A stretch of 64,000 nucleotides of DNA from Rheinheimera lutimaris. GTDB lineage: Bacteria; Pseudomonadota; Gammaproteobacteria; Enterobacterales; Alteromonadaceae. The DNA lies in contig NZ_JABSOD010000007.1 of NCBI RefSeq assembly GCF_013283795.1, positions 105,871 through 169,870 of the forward strand, read 5' to 3'. A model generated the notes under the pieces. It saw nothing but the letters and a program-made list of their open reading frames with translations. It ran no database searches and had not been told where the DNA came from. Made by a program: the position numbers and the translations under genes. Shown here piece by piece: positions 25,974-34,636 of the stretch. Position 1 is the first letter of the stretch; every line of letters begins with the position of its first letter.

Positions 25974-26723
25974 TTAAAGGACAGATTGATAAATAACGAC
26001 GGCAGCCATGATCACTAAGAAGATGGCAAAGCCGCGCTGCAGTTGCTGTTTGGGTAAGCGCTTGCCCACGGCTGCGCCAACATAGCTACCGGCAATACCG
26101 GCGATAATCATCAGGCCAATGGTGCTCCAGTCAAATACCGCACCGTCTGCCGCCATCACCCAATAGTATTTGCCAAAACCGACAAAGGATTTCATCGCAA
26201 TAATAACCAGGCTGGTTGCCACCCCAACCGGCATACTTAAACCGCCCAGCAGCACCAGCGCCGGCACGATTAAAAAGCCACCGCCGACGCCAACAAAGCC
26301 GGTTATGGCCCCAACTGCCAGGCCGTCGATAACAATTTTTACCGGTTTAAACGCTTTGCCATTGCCAAGTTCGCCAACCTTGCTGCGCCACATCATCACC
26401 GCAGCCACCAGCATCAGCAGGGCAAACACCAGCAATTGCCAGCGGGCATCTACCAGGGTACCCAGCCAGGCACCACCGTAGGTGCCGGCCATGCCGGGGA
26501 TACCAAACCACAACACATGGCGCCAGCTGATCAGCCGTTGCAAACCATTACGTACTGAGCCGAATAAGCTGATGCCAGCGACAATTAACAGCGACGACGC
26601 TATCGCCAACTGCGGCGGCATGTGCAACAGGTACAACAATACCGGTACAGTAAGAATAGAGCCGCCAGAGCCAAACAAGCCTAAACTTAAGCCAATCACC
26701 AGGGCACCGAGCAAAGCTAACAT
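25974..26723 (-). CDS. TauE/SafE-family sulfite/anion exporter
   Basis: 249 residues with about eight membrane helices. The two glycine-rich repeats GLSLGLFGSGGSILTVPVL and VGAITGFVGVGGGFLIVPAL are typical of the family (one at each half). In this setting it most likely exports sulfite made by the persulfide dioxygenase encoded divergently. First gene of the minus-strand operon. Confidence 0.9.
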   Translation of the reverse strand: MLALLGALVIGLSLGLFGSGGSILTVPVLLYLLHMPPQLAIASSLLIVAGISLFGSVRNGLQRLISWRHVLWFGIPGMAGTYGGAWLGTLVDARWQLLVFALLMLVAAVMMWRSKVGELGNGKAFKPVKIVIDGLAVGAITGFVGVGGGFLIVPALVLLGGLSMPVGVATSLVIIAMKSFVGFGKYYWVMAADGAVFDWSTIGLMIIAGIAGSYVGAAVGKRLPKQQLQRGFAIFLVIMAAVVIYQSVL

Positions 26724-26750
26724 AATGACTTTACCTTATATAACATAATG

Positions 26751-26759
26751 GAATATGCT
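26751..26759 (+). promoter_or_regulatory. Operator half-site candidate GAATATGCT (left copy)
   Basis: GAATATGCT occurs here, and inverted at 26813-26821, in the 115-bp gap between the divergent sulfur genes. ArsR-type persulfide regulators (BigR/SqrR type) control such clusters in other bacteria; the link is an inference. Confidence 0.35.
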
Positions 26760-26807
26760 TATAACACGAATTGCATTCTAGAGTGATTTTGGTTAAGCTG
26801 CAATCAA

Positions 26808-26826
26808 AATTTAGCATATTCTAATT
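26808..26826. promoter_or_regulatory. Operator candidate: near-palindrome TTAGCATATTCTAA
   Basis: TTAGCATATTCTAA (26811-26824) is a 14-bp near-perfect palindrome 15 bp before the persulfide dioxygenase start codon. It contains the inverted copy of the GAATATGCT found at 26751-26759. Confidence 0.4.
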
Positions 26827-26838
26827 TACGAGGTGTGT

Positions 26839-27711
26839 ATGAGCGCTGACAAGCTGCATATTGAAATGTTTTTCGACCCCGACAGCTCAACTTTCAGTTA
26901 TGTGGTGGTTGATACCGGCAGTGCCAGCGCGGCTATTATTGACCCGGTGCTCAATTACGACGCTGCTGCCGGCGAGGTGACCACCCTGGATGCAGATAAG
27001 ATGTTGGCGTACATTGCGGCCAATAAGCTTAGCGTACAGTGGATTTTAGAAACCCACGCTCATGCTGATCATTTATCGGCGGCAGATTATCTGCACCGTA
27101 AAACCGGCGCACCGGTGGCCATAGGCGAGGGCATTAAAAAAGTGCAGCACACTTTTAAGCTGGTGTTTAATCTGGGCGATGATGAGCTGCTGGCGAAGGG
27201 CGATTATTTTCATAAGTTGTTTGCGGATAACGAGTGCTTCAATATCGGCAGTTTAACCGCGCAGGTGCTTAACACCCCGGGCCATACCAACGACAGTGTA
27301 AGTTATTTGATTGCCGGCAATTTGTTTGTCGGTGACTCGCTGTTTATGCCGGACGCCGGCACAGCGCGCTGCGATTTCCCGGGCGGTGATGCGCATATTT
27401 TGTATCGTTCTGTGCAGCGCATTTATCAGCTGCCGGATGAGACAAAAATTTATATGTGCCATGACTATCAGCCGGGCGGGCGTGAGCTGAAATACCAAAC
27501 CAGCGTAGCCGAGCAAAAGGCGCAGAATATTCATGTAAAGGCCGGCACGCCGGAGCAGGAGTTTGTGCAAAAACGTGAAGCGCGCGATAAAACCCTGGCG
27601 GTACCACGGTTGATTTATCCGGCGGTGCAGGTGAATATCCGTGGTGGTCAGCTACCAAAAGTTGAACACAATGGCGTAAGTTATATCAAAATCCCGTTAA
27701 AACAGCGCTGA
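26839..27711 (+). CDS. Persulfide dioxygenase-like metallo-beta-lactamase-fold protein (Blh/ETHE1 type)
   Basis: 290 residues from ATG 26839, with GAGG 5 nt upstream. The metal-binding motif THAHADH is near residues 72-78. Further ligands are in TPGHTNDS, VGDSLFMPDAGTARCDFPGG and CHDYQPGG, the pattern of ETHE1/Blh enzymes. These iron enzymes oxidise glutathione persulfide to sulfite. It is transcribed divergently from the rhodanese-transporter operon, together forming a sulfide/persulfide detoxification unit. A terminator follows. Confidence 0.9.
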   Translation: MSADKLHIEMFFDPDSSTFSYVVVDTGSASAAIIDPVLNYDAAAGEVTTLDADKMLAYIAANKLSVQWILETHAHADHLSAADYLHRKTGAPVAIGEGIKKVQHTFKLVFNLGDDELLAKGDYFHKLFADNECFNIGSLTAQVLNTPGHTNDSVSYLIAGNLFVGDSLFMPDAGTARCDFPGGDAHILYRSVQRIYQLPDETKIYMCHDYQPGGRELKYQTSVAEQKAQNIHVKAGTPEQEFVQKREARDKTLAVPRLIYPAVQVNIRGGQLPKVEHNGVSYIKIPLKQR

Positions 27712-27721
27712 GTTTAGCTTG

Positions 27722-27757
27722 AAACGATCGGCTGACACTGACAGCCGATCGTTTTTG
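27722..27757 (+). terminator. Rho-independent terminator after the persulfide dioxygenase gene
   Basis: AAACGATCGGCTG pairs with CAGCCGATCGTTT around a 7-nt loop, followed by TTT. Perfect 13-bp stem, 11 nt after the stop codon. Confidence 0.9.
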
Positions 27758-27807
27758 CACTATAAACCGTACACCTGCTGAACAATTAAGCAACGGGAAG
27801 CGTACGG

Positions 27808-28707
27808 ATGACAAACAAAGCACAACAGCCCTCAACTCAGATATCCGCTCAGGCTTATAAGCTGTACGACAAATACGCCCATGGCATGCTTAGCCGGCGC
27901 GATTTTTTTGCCGCTATGGCCGGCCTGGCGGTAAACGCGGTGCTTGCCACCACCTTTATCAACAGCATGTTGCCCAACTATGCCTTGGCACAGCAGGTGT
28001 CGTTTAATGACGCTGATATTATTGCCAGCTACCAAAAGTTTGCATCACCGCAAGGCCACGGTGAAGGCCGCGGTTATCTGGTAAAGCCCAAAAATGCCTC
28101 AGCTGCCTTGCCTGCGGTGCTGGTGATCCACGAAAACCGCGGCTTAAACCCTTATATTGAAGATGTCGCACGCCGCTTAGCTAAAGCCGGTTTTATTGCT
28201 TTTGCCCCCGATGCCCTGTGGCCATTGGGTGGCTACCCGGGGAACGATGATGATGGGCGCGATATGCAGCGCAGCCTCGAGCCGGCAAAAATAGTCGCAG
28301 ATTTAAAGGCCGCCGCACAGTGGCTGAAACAGCTTGAAGGCAGCAGTGGCAAGTTGGGGGTAGTGGGCTTTTGTTTTGGTGGCGCCATGACCGGCCGATT
28401 AGCGGCAGAGCTGCCTGATATCGTCGATGCCGGCGTGCCGTTTTATGGCTCACCACCACCGGCAGACAGTATCGGTAATATTAAAGCGCCGCTGTTGGTG
28501 CAACTGGGCGAACTGGACGAGCGGGTAAACGCCATGTGGCCAGCGGCAGAAGCGCTGTTTAAGCAGCACAAACTGGATTACAAAATTGAAATGTATCCGG
28601 CATCGCACCATGGTTTTCATAATGATTCGACAGCGCGCTATAACAAAGAGATGGCCGAACTGGCCTGGCAGCGCACGCTGGCGTTTTTCCGCCAACATCT
28701 GGGCTAA
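27808..28707 (+). CDS. Dienelactone hydrolase family protein, exported by the Tat route
   Basis: 299 residues. LSRRDFFAAMAGLAVNAVLA (near 28-47) is a twin-arginine-type signal, set back by about 28 residues. The alpha/beta-hydrolase domain shows HENRGLNP, the nucleophile Cys in GFCFGG, Asp in GELDERV and His in SHHGFHN, the Cys-Asp-His triad of dienelactone hydrolases. The natural substrate is not known; members with this signal are often annotated only as carboxymethylenebutenolidase. It stands alone between two terminator-like hairpins. Confidence 0.88.
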   Translation: MTNKAQQPSTQISAQAYKLYDKYAHGMLSRRDFFAAMAGLAVNAVLATTFINSMLPNYALAQQVSFNDADIIASYQKFASPQGHGEGRGYLVKPKNASAALPAVLVIHENRGLNPYIEDVARRLAKAGFIAFAPDALWPLGGYPGNDDDGRDMQRSLEPAKIVADLKAAAQWLKQLEGSSGKLGVVGFCFGGAMTGRLAAELPDIVDAGVPFYGSPPPADSIGNIKAPLLVQLGELDERVNAMWPAAEALFKQHKLDYKIEMYPASHHGFHNDSTARYNKEMAELAWQRTLAFFRQHLG

Positions 28708-28771
28708 CAACTTGTTTGTTACTAATGTTTTAGCGTAACCTGCCTGCAAGCAATTCAGACAAGGTTACCGC

Positions 28772-29680
28772 ATGAGAATAGCGTTGTTAGGGCTTGGCGA
28801 CATAGCGCAAAAAGCCTACTTACCCTTAATGGCGGCTATGCCGGGTATAACGCCGCTGCTGTGCACCCGGCAAGCGCCACTGTTGCAACAGTTGATGCAG
28901 CAGTACCGTATTAAGGAGGGCTATACTGAGCTTACACAGTTGATTGCCGCCCGGCCGGATGCGGTGATGATCCACAGCAGTACCGACAGCCATTTCAGTA
29001 TCGCAACGGCCTTGCTTAACGCCGGTATAGCGGTATTTATTGATAAACCACTCAGTTACCAACTGGCCGAGTGTGAACAATTACTGGCACTGGCCGAGCG
29101 TAAAAATCTGTTGTTGTTTGTTGGTTTTAACCGCCGCTATGTGCCGTTATATCAGCCGGCATTGGCGGTTACGCCGATACAGCTGCAGTATCAGAAAAAC
29201 CGGCACAACCTGCCGGCCGATACCCGCACCTTTGTCTATGACGATTTTATTCATCTGCTGGATTTTGCCCACTTTGCTACCTCATTACATAATCGCGGTA
29301 ATTTCACCCCTACGGTGCATGGTCACTTTACCGACGGCCAATTAGGCTGTGTACAGGTAAGCTGGCATGCGGGCAATACCATGGTGTCGGCGTCAATGAA
29401 CCGCCTGGCGGGTGGCAATTTTGAGCGGCTGGAGTATTTTGCCGTTAATCAGCACTGGCAGGTAGATAATCTGGTGCAGGGCCAGCTAACGGCGGATAAC
29501 CGGCAACAGCAGCTGGCGGTAAACGACTGGCACGACACCCTATACAAACGCGGTTTTGTTTCAATGCTGCAGGCATTTATTCAACAACTGGCAAAAGGCG
29601 GCACTAACAGCGCGCAAAATAAAACCCTGCTTAGCAGCCATCAGCTGTGTGAGTTTGTGGTGCAACAACTGCAACAATAA
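28772..29680 (+). CDS. Gfo/Idh/MocA-family NAD(P)-dependent oxidoreductase
   Basis: 302 residues. The N-terminal Rossmann fold has GLGDIAQKAYLP, and FIDKPLSY matches the (E)KP motif that contacts the cofactor and substrate. The C-terminal half (about 125-300) is shorter than in many family members. A sugar or inositol-like substrate is usual for the family, but nothing here points to a particular one. It follows the hydrolase by 64 nt and may be co-transcribed. Confidence 0.87.
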   Translation: MRIALLGLGDIAQKAYLPLMAAMPGITPLLCTRQAPLLQQLMQQYRIKEGYTELTQLIAARPDAVMIHSSTDSHFSIATALLNAGIAVFIDKPLSYQLAECEQLLALAERKNLLLFVGFNRRYVPLYQPALAVTPIQLQYQKNRHNLPADTRTFVYDDFIHLLDFAHFATSLHNRGNFTPTVHGHFTDGQLGCVQVSWHAGNTMVSASMNRLAGGNFERLEYFAVNQHWQVDNLVQGQLTADNRQQQLAVNDWHDTLYKRGFVSMLQAFIQQLAKGGTNSAQNKTLLSSHQLCEFVVQQLQQ

Positions 29681-29714
29681 AAAAGACCGATCAGAAGGTT
29701 GGGGTTCTGATCGG
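29681..29714 (-). terminator. Intrinsic terminator facing the minus strand
   Basis: CCGATCAGAA (29687-29696) pairs with TTCTGATCGG (29705-29714). On the minus strand the stem is followed by TCTTTTTTATT; on the plus strand no T-run follows. No minus-strand gene is visible immediately upstream of it (29715-29928). Confidence 0.6.
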
Positions 29715-29928
29715 CCGAATACCATCAAGGGTAACACGCAGACTATATGCTATATAACAGCCGGCGCACCGGTTTTGATGCAGCGCAATAATAGCGCTGT
29801 TAAACCAGGCAACCCAGCAACAAAATGTAAGGTTTTATATCGGCGTAACACCTTGTTGCGTTGCCGGCATGGGTAGTTAAGCCACAAGCTGGTAAACTAG
29901 CGGCTGATATTTAGCGTTGGAGGCTGTA

Positions 29929-30603
29929 GTGCGTTACCCGTGGATTTTATTTGATGCCGACGAAACCTTATTTCATTTTGATGCCTTCGCCGGGCTGCAG
30001 TTGATGTTCTCCCGTCAGCAGTATCAGTTTAGCGCAGACGAATATGAGTATTATCAATCCATTAATCTGCCGTTATGGCAACAGTATCAGCTGGGCGACA
30101 TCAGTGCACTGCAATTACAGGTCAACCGTTTTACGCCCTGGGCAGAAAAGCTCGGCCAAACTGCCGGCGCGTTAAACAGCGCCTTTATGCAGGCGATGGC
30201 CGATATTTGCACGCCGCTGCCAGGCGCCACAGAGCTGATTAATGCGCTGAAGGGGCGGGCCAAGCTGGGCATTATTACCAATGGTTTTACCGAACTGCAG
30301 CAAATACGACTGCAGCGCACCGGTTTTGCTGATGTATTTGACACCTTAGTGATCTCAGAGCAGGTTGGCGTTGCTAAACCGCATATCGACATTTTTAACC
30401 ATGCGTTTTCCTTAATGGGCCATCCACCTAAACAGCACATATTAATGGTGGGCGATAACCCGCATGCGGATATTCAGGGTGGCATTAATGCCGGTATCGA
30501 CACCTGCTGGTTAAACCGTCACGGCGCTGCGCGGCCACAGGGTATAACACCGCACCATGAAGTCAGCTCGCTTGAGCAATTGCAGCAGTGGTTGTTGGGC
30601 TAG
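29929..30603 (+). CDS. yjjG: YjjG-family HAD nucleotidase (house-cleaning dUMP/pyrimidine phosphatase)
   Basis: 224 residues from GTG 29929, with GGAGG 5 nt upstream; E. coli YjjG has 225. HAD motif I is FDADETLF, motif II is IITNGFTE, motif III has the Lys in VAKPHIDIFN, and motif IV is MVGDNPHADI. YjjG removes phosphate from dUMP and non-canonical pyrimidine nucleotides, keeping them out of DNA. It is cytoplasmic and appears to stand alone. Confidence 0.9.
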   Translation: MRYPWILFDADETLFHFDAFAGLQLMFSRQQYQFSADEYEYYQSINLPLWQQYQLGDISALQLQVNRFTPWAEKLGQTAGALNSAFMQAMADICTPLPGATELINALKGRAKLGIITNGFTELQQIRLQRTGFADVFDTLVISEQVGVAKPHIDIFNHAFSLMGHPPKQHILMVGDNPHADIQGGINAGIDTCWLNRHGAARPQGITPHHEVSSLEQLQQWLLG

Positions 30604-30647
30604 CAGGGGGCACTGCAAAAGCAAACCGGCCAGGTTGATGCAGAACA

Positions 30648-30917
30648 TTATTTAATCAGCTGATACTGCTGCGCTGCAGTGTCAGTTTGCAAACCAAAAT
30701 GCCCCGGCAGGTAGTTATAGCTGGCATTTTCACCCCAGATACTGCTGCTGTAGCCTTTGGTCAGTAAGTAGTTATAAGTGTTATTCCAGCTCGCCGGTGT
30801 GGCGGTATTGCCGTGCACCAGCACCACAGCATCAACACAAGCCGCCTGCAGCATCAGGCTGCAACTGGCAAAAAGGGTAACAAGGGCGGTAAGTAGATAA
30901 TTTTTATAGTTATACAT
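30648..30917 (-). pseudogene. Truncated lipase/esterase, N-terminal fragment
   Basis: 89 codons from ATG 30917 (CAGGAG upstream). A signal peptide (YLLTALVTLFASCSLMLQAA) is followed by VDAVVLVHGNTATPASW, the first strand and oxyanion-hole HG motif of secreted alpha/beta-hydrolase lipases. The frame then stops at 30648, before the nucleophile elbow and the rest of the triad, and the missing part is not seen in the 44 bp left before yjjG. Family members are usually over 200 residues. It could still make a short exported peptide. Confidence 0.6.
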
Positions 30918-31389
30918 GGTATTAGCTCCTGTTGGGTTACCACACAAGCTAAGCAGTTGGTGAAAAAGGCACCATAGCACTTTAGTGCTGAGGTGTTTTG
31001 CCAAACAAGCATCAAGTCGTTAATTGCAATACATAAACTTGTAATAGCGAAGTTTCATAACAGTGCGCCAGCAATGTCAAAAACTGTTAATACATACAGT
31101 TATATTTGGGTTTTTATATATTATCGGTCAGATATCCCGTTAACACTGCATATAAGCTGGTTGCCGGTTTTATTTACATGCTATAGATTAGGTACTTAAC
31201 GCGAAGGGCGCAGAAATATAATGCAAAGCTCCCGAAATATAACGCATGCTTGTTTTTCCAAATTGTGAAAATAGAAGTTGAATAATTATGGTTATTTTTC
31301 AGTGGATTACCTGGGATTGTTTCCTCTATAGGAATTGACAAAACGAGCATGCACAAGAATAAAATGTTAGTTTCGATAGGAGTACTAAT
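30918..31389. other. Gene-free AT-rich stretch before the cassette-like genes
   Basis: No convincing coding frame, RNA gene or terminator was found in these 470 bases. Base composition becomes clearly AT-richer than the flanks from about 31000, continuing into the next gene, which suggests that the foreign segment begins here. ACTTAACGCGAAGGGCGC near 31193 faintly resembles the end of an attC site. Confidence 0.5.
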
Positions 31390-32028
31390 TTGCAATCGGT
31401 AACTTTTAATATAGTCGTTGGCATAGTTACAGGTTTAATAACAGCAACTGTCTTATTAATAATTAAAAGTATTTTCTTCTCCAGCTTTCTACCTTGGTAT
31501 CGCCAGGTTATGTATAGAGGATTAAAAATCGAGGGAAGCTGGCACTCAATTTCTAGAGCTCAGAAAGTGCTAATAGAAATAAATCAGGCTTGTGAAAAAC
31601 TAACAGGCAAGGCAACTGTTTTGTTAGCAAAAGATAATTTTCCGGAATCTACCCGCCAGAACCTTGAAATTGACGACATAAGAACCTTTGATGTTAAAGG
31701 GGAAATTTCAGAACGGTTTGTTAGCTTGCAACTAAAACACACCGACCGAAGTAGATTGGGTGTAGTTAATTATTTGCTACAAGTGGATGGCGATGGCACA
31801 AAACTAGCTGGAAAAGCAAATTGGTATGCTCCGCTTGGCTCAGGCATTCATTCAGGTAGTGAGACTTTTTATAGAGATGAAGCCAGAGCGCAAAGGTCCA
31901 TGGAAAGGGAGCAAGTTGAAGATTCGGTAAGTTATTTAGAACTTGAGGCTATCGAGGAGTCTGAAATAGAAGACGCTGTCTCATCAGAGGAGAATGAAAC
32001 TAACAAACAAAGCAAGGCGGACGCTTAA
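31390..32028 (+). CDS. Unknown membrane-anchored protein with beta-rich domain and acidic tail (cassette-like)
   Basis: 212 residues. The TTG start is supported by AGGAG 7 nt upstream. One membrane helix (about 7-30) is followed by a predicted beta-rich domain (about 45-165; GLKIEGSWHS, FDVKGEISERFVSLQLKH, GKANWYAP) and a very acidic, Ser/Glu-rich tail. No known family was recognised with confidence. A membrane helix plus small beta-barrel recalls Cap15-type defence effectors, but no cyclase gene is nearby. Codon and base use are AT-richer than the flanks, and the TAA stop lies inside an attC-like inverted repeat, as in integron gene cassettes. Confidence 0.65.
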   Translation: MQSVTFNIVVGIVTGLITATVLLIIKSIFFSSFLPWYRQVMYRGLKIEGSWHSISRAQKVLIEINQACEKLTGKATVLLAKDNFPESTRQNLEIDDIRTFDVKGEISERFVSLQLKHTDRSRLGVVNYLLQVDGDGTKLAGKANWYAPLGSGIHSGSETFYRDEARAQRSMEREQVEDSVSYLELEAIEESEIEDAVSSEENETNKQSKADA

Positions 32029-32054
32029 CAGCGCCGCTTCTTTGGGCGTTAAAT
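32023..32054 (+). repeat. attC-like inverted repeat (short)
   Basis: GCTTAAC (fits RYYYAAC) and GTTAAAT (fits GTTRRRY) flank GCGCC/GGGC, making a stem with an 8-nt loop. The TAA stop of the preceding gene lies in the first box. At 32 bp it is shorter than normal attC sites, so it is either degenerate or a chance hairpin. Confidence 0.35.
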
Positions 32055-32119
32055 GCCGTCCGATGCAGGCCTCAATCTAGCCGTACTGGTGCAATTTGTA
32101 CTTTTGAATAGGATATCTC

Positions 32120-32524
32120 ATGACCATTCGATCTATGTTTCAAATTGTAAGTGCAGTAATGCTGTTAATCGCTTTTTTGTCGACTGGATTGTACATACTG
32201 TATATCAGTGAGATTAGCGCAAGTCCGTTACCGAACCCGCTATCGGGATGGCCGAAAGTGATTTTCGGAATCTTTCTGATGACCTGCATGGTGATGGGAA
32301 TGGTAGCCAATTACCTTTGGGATCTCTTCAATGCAGGTAAATCATGGCTTGACATTACCTGGCGGGGTATTGCGTTACCGATTCTTGTTTCGCCCATCGT
32401 GTTTTTTACTGTTTGGTCCATGTGGAAAGGCGATCCAATTTCCTTTGGTTTGCCACTCTTTGCGTTTCAGAATGGTTTCTTTTGGCAGGTTATTTTTAGC
32501 AAAGCTGGGCCTAGATCGGCCTAA
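32120..32524 (+). CDS. Unknown small membrane protein (cassette-like)
   Basis: 134 residues with three to four hydrophobic segments (about 7-29, 47-69, 82-100 and possibly 108-125). No family recognised. AGGAT lies before the ATG. The gene sits 91 nt after the previous cassette-like gene, in the same strand, and its TAA stop is inside GCCTAAC, the first box of an attC-like site. The two genes therefore look like consecutive integron cassettes without a visible integrase. Function unknown. Confidence 0.7.
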   Translation: MTIRSMFQIVSAVMLLIAFLSTGLYILYISEISASPLPNPLSGWPKVIFGIFLMTCMVMGMVANYLWDLFNAGKSWLDITWRGIALPILVSPIVFFTVWSMWKGDPISFGLPLFAFQNGFFWQVIFSKAGPRSA

Positions 32525-32577
32525 CAAACCGTTTCTCAGCGACAAAAGTATGTTGGCGCCAGAACAGGGGCGTTAGC
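32519..32577 (+). repeat. attC-like site
   Basis: GCCTAAC (32519-32525, fits RYYYAAC) pairs with GTTAGCT near 32571-32577 (one mismatch to GTTRRRY). Inside, GTTTCT pairs with AGAAC with one extrahelical base, as in true attC sites. The length of about 59 bp is in the normal range. Confidence 0.45.
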
Positions 32578-32605
32578 TACAGTCGAAATAAGTATGTCGG
32601 TCTGC

Positions 32606-32640
32606 AAAGACAAAGCCCGCAAAAGCGGGCTTTGTCTTTT
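32606..32640. terminator. Bidirectional rho-independent terminator
   Basis: AAAGACAAAGCCCGC and its complement make a perfect 15-bp stem around AAAA. The T/A-rich ends serve both strands. It separates the cassette-like genes from the convergent M2 peptidase gene. Confidence 0.93.
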
Positions 32641-32652
32641 AACAGCTAGCTG

Positions 32653-34491
32653 TTACCAGCCGCACTGCATACCTTTGTTTTGCTCGTCTAAATAAGCTTG
32701 TAGCGGGGCGAAGTAATCCAGTATTGCGGTGGCGTCCATTTCCGGCTTGCCGGTTACTACTTCAAGCGCTTGCTGCCAGCTTTGGCTGGAGCCCATTTCC
32801 AGCATCTGGTTTAGCTTGGCGCCGGCCTCTTTGCTGTTGTATATCGAGCAGCGATGCACCGCACCTTCGTTACCGGCGATATCACACAATGCCTTGTGGA
32901 ACTGGAACTGCAAAATATGCGCTAAGAAATAACGGGTGTAGGGTACATTGCCCGGCACATGGTATTTGGCACCCGGATCAAAATCAGCTTCTGAGCGCTC
33001 TATTGGAGCAGCTACGCCCTGGTATTTCTCGCGCAGTTGCCACCAGCTTTGGTTGTATTGCTCCGGCGTGATATGGCCGTTAAACACCTGCCAGCGCCAT
33101 TGATCGACTAACAAGCCAAAGGGCACAAAGGCAATTTTGTCCATCGCCATTTTCAGCAACAGGCCAATGTCTTTGCTCTCGTCCGGTACCTTATCCAGTA
33201 AACCAATTTGTTTTAAGTAATCCGGCGTGACCGACAGGGCAATGGTGTCGCCGATAGCTTCGTGGAAGCCGTCGTTAGCACTTTCCTGATAATACACCGG
33301 CTGATCTTTATAGGCGCGCTGGTAATAGTTGTGGCCCAATTCGTGGTGAATAACCGAGAACTCTTCACCGGTGCGCTGAATACACATTTTAATGCGCAGA
33401 TCGTCTTTGGCATCTAAATCCCAGGCGGAAGCATGGCATTCCACGTCGCGATCGGCAGGCTTGGTAAACAGTGAGCGCTGGTAGAAAGTGTCCGGCAGCG
33501 GGGCAAAACCCAGCGAGCTGAAAAACGCTTCGGCGCCACGCACCATTTTAATTTCGTCGTAGTTATGTTTAGCTAAAAGCTCGGTAACGTCATATCCCGG
33601 ATCGGCGTCTTTCGGTGCGACTAAGTCGTATACATTACCCCAGCTTTGCGCCCACATATTGCCCAGCAGATGTGCCGGAATCGGTTTGTCCAGCGGCACT
33701 TTGTCGGCACCGTATTGCTCAGATAATTTGCTGCGTACATGGCAGTGCAGTGATTCATACAATGGCTTTACTTGATCCCAGACGCGGTCCAGCTCTTTGG
33801 CAAAATCATCGGCCGGCATATCGTACTTAGAGCGCCACATCGCGCCGGTATCGGCATAGCCCAGCTCTTTGGCACCTTCATTGGTCAGCTCAATTAGGCG
33901 GGTGTAAAGCGGTCGCATCGGCTTGCTGATCTCACGCCAGCCCTGCCACATTTCCAGCTGTTCGTCATAGTCGCGGCTACTGGCCATAATGGCTGACATC
34001 TCACCCAGCGACAAACACTTACCGTCGGCTTTGCAGTATTTTCCTTTACCGTAGATGCCGCCCAAATCAGCAACAATTTTTGCCATTTCGGCGGTTTTGG
34101 CTGCATCTTGTGGTGCGGGTAAGGTTAGTGCCAGCTTGAGTTTATCCAGCTTGCGCCGGCTGTCATTTGATAACGCCACCTGGTCAAATTTTGCCGCGGC
34201 TGTGGCCAACTGCACCATTTCAACGGTCAGCTTCTCATTGACATCAGCGGCCAGTGACGCGGTATCTTCGGTAATAAAGTTTGAGTAAATCCACTCGGCG
34301 CGGTTGGACTCTTTGTACAGCTGTACCAGCTTGGTTTCAGTTTCAGCCAGAAACGCCTGTGCATCGGCTTCGGTAAGTTGTTTTTGTTCCGCCTGCTGTG
34401 GTGCGTCGGCTTGTTGCTGTGGGCTGCAGCCGCCCAGCAGTAAAGCAGAACCCACCAGTAACGCGGTGGCAGAGAGTTTAAATGTGATCAT
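32653..34491 (-). CDS. M2-family peptidyl-dipeptidase (ACE-like) lipoprotein
   Basis: 612 residues. The signal peptide ends in the lipobox LLGGC (Cys near 22), followed by a Gln/Ala-rich linker, so the protein is a lipoprotein. The zinc motif is [10 protein letters not shown] (HExxH), with the downstream Glu in [13 protein letters not shown], as in the angiotensin-converting-enzyme family. These enzymes remove C-terminal dipeptides from peptides. Bacterial members are periplasmic or outer-membrane peptidases of nutrient use. The gene stands alone and ends at the bidirectional terminator. Confidence 0.93.
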   Translation of the reverse strand: MITFKLSATALLVGSALLLGGCSPQQQADAPQQAEQKQLTEADAQAFLAETETKLVQLYKESNRAEWIYSNFITEDTASLAADVNEKLTVEMVQLATAAAKFDQVALSNDSRRKLDKLKLALTLPAPQDAAKTAEMAKIVADLGGIYGKGKYCKADGKCLSLGEMSAIMASSRDYDEQLEMWQGWREISKPMRPLYTRLIELTNEGAKELGYADTGAMWRSKYDMPADDFAKELDRVWDQVKPLYESLHCHVRSKLSEQYGADKVPLDKPIPAHLLGNMWAQSWGNVYDLVAPKDADPGYDVTELLAKHNYDEIKMVRGAEAFFSSLGFAPLPDTFYQRSLFTKPADRDVECHASAWDLDAKDDLRIKMCIQRTGEEFSVIHHELGHNYYQRAYKDQPVYYQESANDGFHEAIGDTIALSVTPDYLKQIGLLDKVPDESKDIGLLLKMAMDKIAFVPFGLLVDQWRWQVFNGHITPEQYNQSWWQLREKYQGVAAPIERSEADFDPGAKYHVPGNVPYTRYFLAHILQFQFHKALCDIAGNEGAVHRCSIYNSKEAGAKLNQMLEMGSSQSWQQALEVVTGKPEMDATAILDYFAPLQAYLDEQNKGMQCGW

Positions 34492-34636
34492 AGGGTACCT
34501 TTTTCATTGTTGTTTGTGTTTTGTTATAAAAAGATGGCCGTGGATTAACTGCACCAGTATAAACAGGCACTCGCGGTAAACGCCAGCCTACTGTACTACA
34601 GAGTGGCGTTGTGTCGGTTACAGCTGCTGCGGCTTG

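Noticed and set aside
29556..29876. 106-codon frame overlapping the end of the Gfo/Idh gene
   Set aside because: It is another frame of the oxidoreductase gene extended through the terminator hairpin; no start signal.
31174..31395. 73-codon minus-strand frame opposite the cassette region
   Set aside because: AT-rich chance frame without start signals, overlapping the start region of the better-supported plus-strand gene.
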